Shown here piece by piece: positions 9,141-17,318 of a DNA stretch of 48,679 nucleotides (position 1 is the stretch's first letter; each line of letters starts with the position of its first letter). The notes beneath the pieces are model-generated. The model was not told the DNA's origin. It saw only the letters and a program-made list of their open reading frames with translations, and made no database searches. The translations under genes and the position numbers were made by a program. Source of the DNA: Acetomicrobium sp. UBA5826 (GTDB lineage Bacteria; Synergistota; Synergistia; Synergistales; Acetomicrobiaceae); assembly GCF_002433005.1 (NCBI RefSeq), contig NZ_DJHF01000010.1:46229-94907 (forward strand). The letters run 5' to 3'.

Positions 9141-9854
9141 TTATGCCAAACTCAACCTCAATATATCCCTGAGCTTTCTATTATAAACCACGTAATTGGC
9201 CCTTGGCTTTACCTGTTGAATCCATCTGACCAGACTTTCGCGAGGAAGGGCGAAGGCAAAAACTATTTCACGCAACTCCTCTTTGGGAATGATCAACTCG
9301 TCCTTATTAGAGCGACATTCCTCACAGAAAACGACATCTCCGTCCCAATAGGCGGTCGTGACTTCTTTCCCACAAGAAGCGCACCTGATGAGCTCCGGTG
9401 CCAATCCCCATTTTTTCATCCATCTGTAAAGGAAGCGCCATTCTATCATACTCCCGTCAATATTCCCTTCCAAGAGACAGAGAGAATCGTAAAAAATAGC
9501 CATTACTTCATTGCAAGGTTGTAGTGGCAGCAAGTACTTTGTCAGAAGATTGGCCCAAATCATGGCCTTCTCCAGCTTGTCGGGATTTGACCTGATCTTC
9601 CAATGATCTTCCTTGACCTCTATGTCCCGCAAATAAAGCTGTTTAGGGCTTTTGTAACAACCGAAATGACCCCAAATCAAAGGTTCTGTAGCTCCGCCAA
9701 AACGTCTCCTACCCCGAGCAGCTCCTGGAGCTAAGATCCACTGGGGACCAAAATCTCTAAAAAGGTTGTATAACCTAATGTCCCCTTCGTTCGTCTCATA
9801 TCTTTTCAGGACGACCCCCGTCAACTTATAGAAACCCTGTCTCATGATTGCCAA
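9141..9854 (-). CDS. recO: DNA repair protein RecO
   Basis: 237 residues. RecO loads RecA at gaps with RecR in the RecFOR pathway. The N-terminal OB-fold begins near YKLTGVVLKRYETNEGDIRL. A four-cysteine zinc site (CASCG, then CEEC about 20 residues later) lies in the C-terminal half, as in many bacterial RecO proteins. The start is uncertain: a TTG at 9854 has a weak GAGTGAG at fair spacing, while the ATG at 9845 has no visible ribosome site. It lies 25 bases after the CorC-type gene and upstream of glyQ. Confidence 0.9.
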   Translation of the reverse strand: MAIMRQGFYKLTGVVLKRYETNEGDIRLYNLFRDFGPQWILAPGAARGRRRFGGATEPLIWGHFGCYKSPKQLYLRDIEVKEDHWKIRSNPDKLEKAMIWANLLTKYLLPLQPCNEVMAIFYDSLCLLEGNIDGSMIEWRFLYRWMKKWGLAPELIRCASCGKEVTTAYWDGDVVFCEECRSNKDELIIPKEELREIVFAFALPRESLVRWIQQVKPRANYVVYNRKLRDILRLSLA

Positions 9855-9879
9855 TTAAATTATGCTCACTCGATAAAAT

Positions 9880-11187
9880 TTAAGCTTCTCTATCTTCTGG
9901 GTTTTCATCCTTCTCCGACTCCTTGGAGGGGATATGAACTTTACTGAACCTGAGCCTTTTAACCCTATGTTGGTCGACCTCCATAACCTCGATGTTCCAT
10001 TCTCCGTAAATAAAGGACTCCCTTGGGACAGGAAACCTTCCGAAGTGACTTAACACAAATCCGGCCACGCTATCGGCGTCTTCGCACTCGAAGGGGTAGT
10101 CCAGATATTCGCTCAGATCCTCCAAATTCACCAATCCATCCACAACATATACGCCCTCGGATTCTTTATAAATGAGAGGAACCTCGGTATCATATTCGTC
10201 CTGTATCTCACCTACAATTTCTTCCAACAAGTCCTCCATGGTTATCAGCCCGGCAGTGCCGCCGTACTCGTCAACCAGTATGGCCATATGAACTCTCCTG
10301 CTCCTCATGATGTCGAAGAGATCGCTAATCTTGATACTCTCGGGAACGAAGAGGGCTTCTCTAATATAATTGATCACGGCATCGTCATAGTTTCCGTTAT
10401 ATAAGGGCATGATGATATCCTTTACATACAGTATGCCCTTTATATGATCGATATCTCCTTCGTATACGGGAACTCTGGAATGTCCGTACTGGCGAAAGGT
10501 CTCGATAGACCCTCCTACCGTAGTCATATCGGGTATGGCAACCATGTCCATCCTGGGGACCATGACTTGATATGCCCTCGTATCCTCAAAGGAGATGATG
10601 CCCTTTATCATTCTCCTTTCATCGTCCTCAATAGCCCCCGATTCCTCGCCTATCTTGAGCATTTCTTCAATGTCTTCTCTGGTTATGAACGCTCGTTGCA
10701 AAGAGAGATCGAGATGAATCATCTTCCCAAGAATTTTCATTATAAGTGTTACGAGCCAGACTAAGGGGGAAAGTATCAACCAAACAAACCTCAAAAAGGG
10801 CAGGAAAAAAACGACAGCCTTTTCCGCATGGGTAATGGCTAGAGTCTTTGGCAATATTTCGCCGAATATCAGAATAATAAAGGTCATTAGAAGAATAGCG
10901 ATGGGCAAGCCCTTATCGCCGAAAAAATATACGGCAACCGAGGTGGCAACAGCACTAGCCGCAATATTCACCAAATTGTTGCCTATCAGCGTAACCGTTA
11001 GAGCGCGATGAATATCTTCGATTAACCAAGATATTGCCTTGGCTCTTCCGGCAGGCCTCTTTTCCCTTATGGCAAGCAGCTTACCTCTGCCTGTCGCGGT
11101 AATCGACGTCTCCGAAGCCGAAAAAATTGCCGACAGCACTAAACAAAAGACCAACAAATAGATACTACTAGGCAGGTCGGTATCCAC
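9880..11187 (-). CDS. CorC/HlyC-type membrane protein: CNNM (DUF21), CBS pair, CorC_HlyC domain
   Basis: 435 residues. Layout: four hydrophobic segments of a DUF21/CNNM domain (about residues 5-190), a CBS domain pair (about 205-335, with MVPRMDMV at its start and DEYGGTAGLITMEDLLEEIVG near its end) and a C-terminal CorC_HlyC transporter-associated domain. Family members are linked to magnesium or cobalt export and resistance; haemolysin names are historical. The start is a GTG immediately after the ybeY stop. A GGGAGG lies about 12 bases upstream, inside ybeY. The ion transported cannot be deduced. Confidence 0.9.
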   Translation of the reverse strand: MDTDLPSSIYLLVFCLVLSAIFSASETSITATGRGKLLAIREKRPAGRAKAISWLIEDIHRALTVTLIGNNLVNIAASAVATSVAVYFFGDKGLPIAILLMTFIILIFGEILPKTLAITHAEKAVVFFLPFLRFVWLILSPLVWLVTLIMKILGKMIHLDLSLQRAFITREDIEEMLKIGEESGAIEDDERRMIKGIISFEDTRAYQVMVPRMDMVAIPDMTTVGGSIETFRQYGHSRVPVYEGDIDHIKGILYVKDIIMPLYNGNYDDAVINYIREALFVPESIKISDLFDIMRSRRVHMAILVDEYGGTAGLITMEDLLEEIVGEIQDEYDTEVPLIYKESEGVYVVDGLVNLEDLSEYLDYPFECEDADSVAGFVLSHFGRFPVPRESFIYGEWNIEVMEVDQHRVKRLRFSKVHIPSKESEKDENPEDREA

Positions 11188-11188
11188 C

Positions 11189-11689
11189 TTAAATATCGCC
11201 CTCCCTATTTGTTATTAAATATTCCTCTTGTTTTTTCCACATTATAGCCTCTTCTTCCGGCGTAGCATGATCATACCCCAACAGATGTAGCAACCCGTGC
11301 ACATAGATCAACTTAAGTTCTTCCTCGGGGTTTTTCCCCAAAACACGGGCATTTTCCGCAACTACATGGGGACATATTACGATATCCCCCAAGGACACCT
11401 CGCCTGCAATTTCTTCCGGCATGCAAAAGGTTCCCTCTTCTTCCCACAAAGGAAAGGACAGGACATCCGTCGGTTCGTCTATACCTCGATGCCTTTTGTT
11501 CAATTCCTGCATTCTTTCCGGCCCAAGAAGAGTCAAAGATATCTCAATTGATACATGAGGGTCAAGGCGTGAGGTCCTCAGTTCTCGGCTTACAACCTTA
11601 TCAGATAGTCCTTTGAATTCTTCTAGCATTTTATCGGTAATTTCAAAGTCGCGCAATTCTTCATCGTTGACGTCTAAATTGATGTTCAA
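11189..11689 (-). CDS. ybeY: Endoribonuclease YbeY (rRNA maturation factor)
   Basis: 166 residues. Zinc-dependent endoribonuclease acting in 16S rRNA 3' maturation and ribosome quality control. The metal-binding signature HGLLHLLGYDH is intact (His131, His135, His141). TDVLSFP upstream is the other conserved block. The start is a TTG with GGAGGGG 5 bases upstream. It lies in the phoH-pgpH-ybeY order that is common in many bacterial genomes. Confidence 0.95.
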   Translation of the reverse strand: MNINLDVNDEELRDFEITDKMLEEFKGLSDKVVSRELRTSRLDPHVSIEISLTLLGPERMQELNKRHRGIDEPTDVLSFPLWEEEGTFCMPEEIAGEVSLGDIVICPHVVAENARVLGKNPEEELKLIYVHGLLHLLGYDHATPEEEAIMWKKQEEYLITNREGDI

Positions 11690-11705
11690 CCCTGCCCCTC
11701 CTTCA

Positions 11706-13739
11706 CTATTTTCTTTCTTTAATTTGTCTAGTATGATACATTGACATCAACGTCTTGACAAAAGCCTGCTGTATGTCGTTAAGATCTCTCATCGTCAAGT
11801 TCACCTCGTCAAGCTGCCCTTCCTTTTTTTTGACCTCTATTACCTGTCGTATAGCATCGTTCAAAGCAGGAACGTTCAGAACCGAGGAACCCAAAGCACG
11901 GACTGCCGCTTCAGTCGAGTCTGCCAGCATAAGCAAGGCAGTTTCCTTCGAGCGTGGTTTGGGGCCTGGATAACAGTACTGATCTCTTTCAACATATTCC
12001 TCTCTCTCCTTTGCCCTATTATAAAAATAGGACAAACAGGTCGTACCGTGATGTTCGGTGATAAAGTCTATCATTGCGCTGGGCAACCCATACTCCTTGG
12101 CCAGATTAACCCCATCTTGAACATGAGAGAGTATAACCAAGGCAGAAATAGAGGGAGACAATGTGTCGTGGACATTTTCTCCCTCTATTTGATTTTCTAT
12201 GAAGTACTGAGGTCTTTTAAGCTTCCCTATATCGTGATAGTATGCCCCCCCTCTGACCAAGAGAGCGTTTGCCCCTATCCTCTCTGCTGCAGCTTCGGCC
12301 AATGTACTCACCGTCATGACATGATGATACGTACCCGGAGCCTCAATTTGCAACCTTTTGAGCAAGGGGTTGCTGGGATGGGTCAATTCCATCAACCTAA
12401 TGGGAGATACGACATCAAATATGCCTTCGAAAAGGGGCAACAACAATAGGAAGGCTCCGCTCAAAAGAAAAATCGCTATCAGTATAATCAAGGTTTCTTT
12501 AGCCGTGGGGACATTGTAGAAGACTCCCATGAACACAAACCATAAGGCCATGGCTCCAAGGCCAACCATGAGAATCCTTAAAAGGGCCTTTCCCCGCGTT
12601 GTCGGCTTATCTTTGAACAAGGCATGGGCTAACACGGTGATCAGCACTACGGGTAACATGGCATATAAGTAAGTAAAACTGTTAGAGGAACTCACCATTA
12701 CGCCCAGTAATCCACCGCTTAAACCCAGATACATCGCACTTATAAAGGGCATTGTCATGTAGCTTAACCCCACAATAGGCAAAATGCCAAGCCCGCTGCA
12801 AAAGTGATTTACTCTTGCCATACCAAACTGCAATATCCAAGCGAAAAGCAGCAGGGAGACGAAATAAGTCATCTTTCTGGCCGAGGTCTCCCTCCATTCC
12901 CGAAGGTCCGTATACCTGTGCAAGAAAGTCCAAAGAAAGACGATAAAAAGCGACAGAAGAAGCTGCATCCAGGGAAAACGCTCCTCCAAATACCCTTGAG
13001 ATTTTAGGATCTCGGCAATTTCTGGAGTTATGACATCTCCTTTTCTGACTAACAACGCTCCGGGTTGAAGCAACCTCTCTATCGGATCGATGCCTGACCG
13101 ATAAAACTCCCGAACCAGAGAAGTCGCCTCTGCGTCTACTTTCACCGCCAGATCAAGGAGATAGCTAAGTATTTGATAGACTATGTTCTGATCTGCTATG
13201 GATAAATCGGTATCCGATAAATACCTCCAAAGATCTAGCTTGAGATCATTACCGTCAATGATATCGCCATTAAAGACGATGAGACGAAGCCCCAGATCGC
13301 GGGTAATGCCCAAGATCCCCTCTCGTTTCTGAGCAGGCATAGTGTTCAATATATCTGCCAGCCCCTTCGGAAAATAAAGCCATGTAGAGGACTTGTTTAT
13401 CTCTTCAAGTACGGTCTTTACAATGGGAAGCAGAGAGACGTCATGGACGACTACCCCAAGAACCCTTGAAGCCTGGCCTTCCCTTAACTGCTCGGTGACA
13501 GCTTCGTCCACATAAACGACATCAGATAGGACATAATAATCCCTTGCGGATGGAGAGCCTACCTTGAAGCCCTTGCTGGCCACATCCAGCTTCCATCCCC
13601 AAAAGAGCAATATCCCCGCAATAGTAATTACGATTAGGCGTAAAAACCATTCTAAACGTAACGAATCTCGAGTTAGCGCAACAGCTACCTTTTTAGGATA
13701 ACTGTTGATTGTTCCCCCTTTTCTTCTCGTAAACTTCAT
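11706..13739 (-). CDS. pgpH: PgpH-type 7TM HD phosphodiesterase (c-di-AMP hydrolase)
   Basis: About 677 residues. Layout: one N-terminal membrane segment, a large extracytoplasmic 7TMR-HDED domain, a cluster of about seven membrane segments (about residues 265-440) and a cytoplasmic HD domain with YYHDIGKLKRP near residue 500. In Listeria, PgpH hydrolyses c-di-AMP to pApA. This assignment fits here because the c-di-AMP synthase CdaA is encoded in the same window. The reading frame overlaps the end of phoH. I use the ATG at 13739; a TTG three codons upstream (13748) is equally possible because AAGGAT sits just before it. Confidence 0.9.
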   Translation of the reverse strand: MKFTRRKGGTINSYPKKVAVALTRDSLRLEWFLRLIVITIAGILLFWGWKLDVASKGFKVGSPSARDYYVLSDVVYVDEAVTEQLREGQASRVLGVVVHDVSLLPIVKTVLEEINKSSTWLYFPKGLADILNTMPAQKREGILGITRDLGLRLIVFNGDIIDGNDLKLDLWRYLSDTDLSIADQNIVYQILSYLLDLAVKVDAEATSLVREFYRSGIDPIERLLQPGALLVRKGDVITPEIAEILKSQGYLEERFPWMQLLLSLFIVFLWTFLHRYTDLREWRETSARKMTYFVSLLLFAWILQFGMARVNHFCSGLGILPIVGLSYMTMPFISAMYLGLSGGLLGVMVSSSNSFTYLYAMLPVVLITVLAHALFKDKPTTRGKALLRILMVGLGAMALWFVFMGVFYNVPTAKETLIILIAIFLLSGAFLLLLPLFEGIFDVVSPIRLMELTHPSNPLLKRLQIEAPGTYHHVMTVSTLAEAAAERIGANALLVRGGAYYHDIGKLKRPQYFIENQIEGENVHDTLSPSISALVILSHVQDGVNLAKEYGLPSAMIDFITEHHGTTCLSYFYNRAKEREEYVERDQYCYPGPKPRSKETALLMLADSTEAAVRALGSSVLNVPALNDAIRQVIEVKKKEGQLDEVNLTMRDLNDIQQAFVKTLMSMYHTRQIKERK

Positions 13740-14718
13740 ATGCCTCAACTATCCTTTGCACCATATCGTGACGTACGACATCGTAATTTGTAAGCCAAAC
13801 GAACTCTATCCCGGCAACTTTCTCCAAGACATTTTGCACCACTTTGAGACCCGACTCTTTCCCGGGAGGTAAGTCGATTTGCGTTATATCTCCAGTTACT
13901 ACGACCTTCGAGCCAAAGCCCATTCTCGTGAGAAACATTTTCATCTGCTCCGGTGTAGTATTTTGCGCTTCATCCAAAATTATAAAGCTGTCATTTAGAG
14001 TTCTACCGCGCATGTACGCCAATGGTGCCAATTCTATCACATTTTTTTCCAGATATTTCATAAATCGCTCTGGAGAGAGCAAGTCGAAAAAGGCATCGTA
14101 AAGCGGACGCAAATAGGGCTCGACCTTTTCTTTTACGTCTCCCGGCAAGAAACCCAGCCTTTCTCCCGCTTCCACCACAGGCCGCACCAAGACTATCCTG
14201 CTTATGGCAGAGGCTTTAAGGGCAGCTACCGCCATAGCTACCGCAAGATATGTTTTGCCAGTACCAGCGGGACCTATAACGAAAACTACATCGTTACGCT
14301 TGATCGCTTCTATGTATTTTTTTTGCCCAGCTGTGCGGGGTCTCACTGGTTTTCCTCGCGAAGTTAAATATATTATCTCCTCGTAAATGGAAAGGAGGTC
14401 GATCTTACCTCCTTGGGTCATGACATTCATTCCATACTTGACCTCAGCAGGAGTAAGCCTGTAACCCTTTTCGGCGACCTCCACCAGCTGTTCGAGGAAC
14501 TTTACGACCTGCTTGACGACTTCGATATCCGGACCGTGAACTTGAATTTCGTCTCCCCTCACCGTTATGCGAACAGGAAACCTCTCTTCCACGGCCCTGA
14601 TGTTCTCGTCCCTTTGGCCCAAAATTTTCTCTAGAACCCTTTCGTCTGCCACCACGAGGATTTCGGGCCTGGATCCTTCACGATTGATAGCCTCATCTTT
14701 AGAACTCAAAGAACTCAT
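13693..14718 (-). CDS. phoH: PhoH-like ATPase
   Basis: About 341 residues. An N-terminal KH-like region (about residues 20-90) precedes a PhoH P-loop ATPase domain with Walker A GPAGTGKTYLAVAMA (near 150) and Walker B FIILDEAQN. Its molecular role is not settled; RNA metabolism is the usual suggestion. It overlaps pgpH by about 47 bases, so the two are probably coupled. The start is ambiguous: TTG (14721) and ATG (14718) are adjacent, and the only GGAGG is 14 to 17 bases away. Confidence 0.93.
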   Translation of the reverse strand: MSSLSSKDEAINREGSRPEILVVADERVLEKILGQRDENIRAVEERFPVRITVRGDEIQVHGPDIEVVKQVVKFLEQLVEVAEKGYRLTPAEVKYGMNVMTQGGKIDLLSIYEEIIYLTSRGKPVRPRTAGQKKYIEAIKRNDVVFVIGPAGTGKTYLAVAMAVAALKASAISRIVLVRPVVEAGERLGFLPGDVKEKVEPYLRPLYDAFFDLLSPERFMKYLEKNVIELAPLAYMRGRTLNDSFIILDEAQNTTPEQMKMFLTRMGFGSKVVVTGDITQIDLPPGKESGLKVVQNVLEKVAGIEFVWLTNYDVVRHDMVQRIVEAYEVYEKKRGNNQQLS

Positions 14719-14747
14719 CAACGATGATTGAATTCCCTCCCCATATC

Positions 14748-14990
14748 TTATTGAACGCTTTCTACGGACGCCACGATGTCCGGAAGGCGATCTTTCAAGA
14801 CGTTCTCAACCTGAAATCTCAAAGTCTCTCTGGCAAAGGGGCATCCTCCACAAGCCCCCGTGAGCCGTACCATGACCTTCTTTTCGGTTTCATTGTAGCC
14901 TACGAATTCTATGTCCCCTCCGTGAGACACCAGAGCCGGTCTAATATCTTTCTCTAAAACATCTGTTATGTTCTTTTGCACTTGAGTCAT
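14748..14990 (-). CDS. NifU-like C-terminal-domain protein (Fe-S scaffold/carrier)
   Basis: 80 residues from the ATG at 14990. I prefer this start because AAGGAGG lies 11 bases upstream, whereas the longer frame from 15020 has no ribosome site. The protein is a single NifU C-terminal domain with SHGGDIEFV and the cluster-binding pair Cys47-Cys50 in ACGGCPFA. Such proteins carry or assemble Fe-S clusters. It lies between the carboxyltransferase gene and phoH, so the partner is not indicated by context. Confidence 0.9.
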   Translation of the reverse strand: MTQVQKNITDVLEKDIRPALVSHGGDIEFVGYNETEKKVMVRLTGACGGCPFARETLRFQVENVLKDRLPDIVASVESVQ

Positions 14991-15028
14991 GATCGATATT
15001 TCCTCCTTCTTACGCATCAAATATAACC

Positions 15029-16492
15029 CTATACAGGGTAGGCTACTCCTTCGACAACTTCCTCAAACCCTACATCCCTTTTTAAGGTCCTGGCGAATTT
15101 TCTAATCAGAAAATCCTTGGCCACGTTTGGAAATAAGGCATAACTCAAAACGTCTTCCGGTTGCAGTATCCATGGTTCTACGGCCTTGCGGGCTTCCTCC
15201 AAACCGGGCGGCAAAATCTCGCCAGGTCTGCATGTTATGGGCTTTTCTTCGCCAATGACCTTCTTCGCCACTTCAGGGTCAACCGGTGCAGGGGGCTTGC
15301 CATAGTAGCCCAGGAAGTACATTTTAACTTCATTTGGAACCATATGCCACCTTTTTCCTACCAACACGTTCAGCGTGGCTTGAGTTCCGACGATCTGGCT
15401 TGTAGGGGTAACCAGAGGAGGATATCCCATTTCCCGACGAACCTTTGGAACTTCCTTCAGAACTGAATCGAGTTTATCCAAAGCATTCTGTTCCTTAAGC
15501 TGGCTTACCAGGTTCGAATACATACCCCCGGGAATTTGGTAGATCAGGACATTGATGTCCACTCCGGTCAAGCCTACGATTAAGTCTTCGTTTTTCTTTC
15601 TTACCTCTTTGAAGTGATTGGCTATAGGCACGAGATCCTGAAGTTCTATTCCGGTATCGTAGATGGAATCCTTCAAAGAAGCCACAAGGGATTCGGTCGG
15701 AGGCTGGCTTGTGCCCATGGAAAAAGGCGAAATAGCACAATCGACTACGTCAGCCCCTGCCAAAATCGCAGCAAGATACGCCATGGATCCCATTCCGCTG
15801 GTGTAATGAGTATGGACTTGTACAGGCAGATCGCACTTTTCTTTTATGGCTTTCACCAGGCGATAAGCAGCAACTGGCGACAACAGCCCGGCCATGTCCT
15901 TTATACATATGGAATCCGCACCCATCGCTTTCATTTCTTTTGCAAGCTGTGCAAAGGACTCCAATGTATGGACCGGCGAAATAGTATAGCAAATAGAAAG
16001 CTGCAAATGAGCGCCCTCTTTCTTCACCTGATCTGCTGCAACTTCCATGTTTCTAAGGTCATTCAAGGCATCGAAAACTCTTATGATATCCAGCCCATTA
16101 CCGACAGCCCTCTTCACAAATTCTCGCACCACATCGTCAGGATAGTGTTTATATCCCACTATATTTTGGCCACGCAACAACATTTGAAGTTTAGTTTTTT
16201 TAACTACCCGTCTGAGCGCCCTCAAGCGCTCCCAGGGGTCTTCGTTCAAGAAACGCATGGCCGCATCAAAAGTGGCCCCTCCCCACATTTCGAAGGAGTA
16301 ATATCCAATCTCATCCATCTTGGCAGCCACGGACAGCATATCTTCCGTCCGCATCCTGGTTGCCATTAATGACTGATGGGCATCCCTTAAAACGGTCTCG
16401 GTAACTAATACCTTCTTTTTTTCGCCCTTTTGTCCCTTTATGGACTCCCCAAATATGTCAATGCCGCTCAGGTTAACATCACTATTATCCAT
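15029..16492 (-). CDS. Biotin-dependent carboxyltransferase subunit (OadA/PycB/5S-like), without biotinyl domain
   Basis: 487 residues. An HMGL-like TIM barrel starts with VTETVLRDAHQSLMATRMRTED and contains WGGATFDAAMRFL, LLRGQN and VHTHYTSGMG. It is followed by the PYC/OADA conserved domain with VTPTSQIVGTQA and an IP-GGMYSNL segment. It ends about 100 residues short of a standard OadA: there is no proline/alanine linker and no biotin-attachment MKM motif. The length matches the 5S subunit of transcarboxylase or stand-alone carboxyltransferase chains of oxaloacetate decarboxylase or pyruvate carboxylase. The ATG has GGAGG 10 bases upstream and overlaps the mazG stop by 8 bases. A separate biotin carrier must be encoded elsewhere. 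Confidence 0.88.
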   Translation of the reverse strand: MDNSDVNLSGIDIFGESIKGQKGEKKKVLVTETVLRDAHQSLMATRMRTEDMLSVAAKMDEIGYYSFEMWGGATFDAAMRFLNEDPWERLRALRRVVKKTKLQMLLRGQNIVGYKHYPDDVVREFVKRAVGNGLDIIRVFDALNDLRNMEVAADQVKKEGAHLQLSICYTISPVHTLESFAQLAKEMKAMGADSICIKDMAGLLSPVAAYRLVKAIKEKCDLPVQVHTHYTSGMGSMAYLAAILAGADVVDCAISPFSMGTSQPPTESLVASLKDSIYDTGIELQDLVPIANHFKEVRKKNEDLIVGLTGVDINVLIYQIPGGMYSNLVSQLKEQNALDKLDSVLKEVPKVRREMGYPPLVTPTSQIVGTQATLNVLVGKRWHMVPNEVKMYFLGYYGKPPAPVDPEVAKKVIGEEKPITCRPGEILPPGLEEARKAVEPWILQPEDVLSYALFPNVAKDFLIRKFARTLKRDVGFEEVVEGVAYPV

Positions 16493-17318
16493 CTAAAATT
16501 GGCCTCCCCTTGGTCCTTTGTGCTTTTTTCGCAGATTGCCAAAGCGTTTCCAGTTCGTCCAGCGAATATTCATCAAAACTTCCTCCCTTTCCCTCCACAG
16601 ATTCCTCGATAAACCTAAACCTGGCGGAAAACTTTTCATTTGCCACTTGAAGGGCCTCTTCGGGATTCACTCCAATGTGTCTTGATAAATTAACCACGGC
16701 AAAGAGTAAATCTCCAATCTCTTCCTTCACCTCTCCCGCATCGCCCTCATCTAAAGCTTTTCGAAGCTCACAAATCTCTTCGTCTATTTTAGCCCAAATG
16801 GGATCCAAATTACCCTTCTCCCAGTCAAAACCCACCTTCGCAGCTCGCTCTTGGATGGCATAAGCTCTTAGAAGCGCTGGCATTGATCTGGGAATACCCG
16901 TAAGTCGAGAGGGCTCCTCTTTTTTTGACTCCCGCTCCTGCAATTTTATCATATCCCAATTCCGTCTCACCTCTTCGCTATCTCGAACCTTGAGATCTCC
17001 GAATACATGAGGGTGTCTTCGTTTTAATTTGTCGCAGAGCGATTCTATTATTGCATGAACGTCGAACCAGTCGTTTTCAGCAGCTATCTGAGCGATGAAA
17101 ACAATCTGCAGGAGAAGATCGCCGCATTCCTCGCAGATGTTTTTTACGTCTCTAGAGTCGATGGCATCGATCAATTCGTAGCTTTCTTCGATGACGTACT
17201 CCTTCAACGTCTCAAGAGTCTGCTTTTTATCCCAAGGACAACCTCCCGGCGCCCGCAATTTTTTCATAATCTCGACAAGCTCCTCGAAACTTCCGCTTAT
17301 ATGGCGCTTCGGTCCCAT
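16485..17318 (-). CDS. mazG: Nucleoside triphosphate pyrophosphohydrolase MazG
   Basis: 277 residues, with tandem MazG domains as in the E. coli protein. The first begins at LRAPGGCPWDKKQTLETLKEYVIEE and carries the metal-binding EES and ECGD motifs. The second follows near residue 170, with DEEICELRKALDEGD and KEEIGDLLFAVVNL. It hydrolyses (d)NTPs to NMP and pyrophosphate and clears aberrant nucleotides. It overlaps mfd by 22 bases and the downstream carboxyltransferase gene by 8, so all three are probably co-translated. Confidence 0.95.
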   Translation of the reverse strand: MGPKRHISGSFEELVEIMKKLRAPGGCPWDKKQTLETLKEYVIEESYELIDAIDSRDVKNICEECGDLLLQIVFIAQIAAENDWFDVHAIIESLCDKLKRRHPHVFGDLKVRDSEEVRRNWDMIKLQERESKKEEPSRLTGIPRSMPALLRAYAIQERAAKVGFDWEKGNLDPIWAKIDEEICELRKALDEGDAGEVKEEIGDLLFAVVNLSRHIGVNPEEALQVANEKFSARFRFIEESVEGKGGSFDEYSLDELETLWQSAKKAQRTKGRPILDG

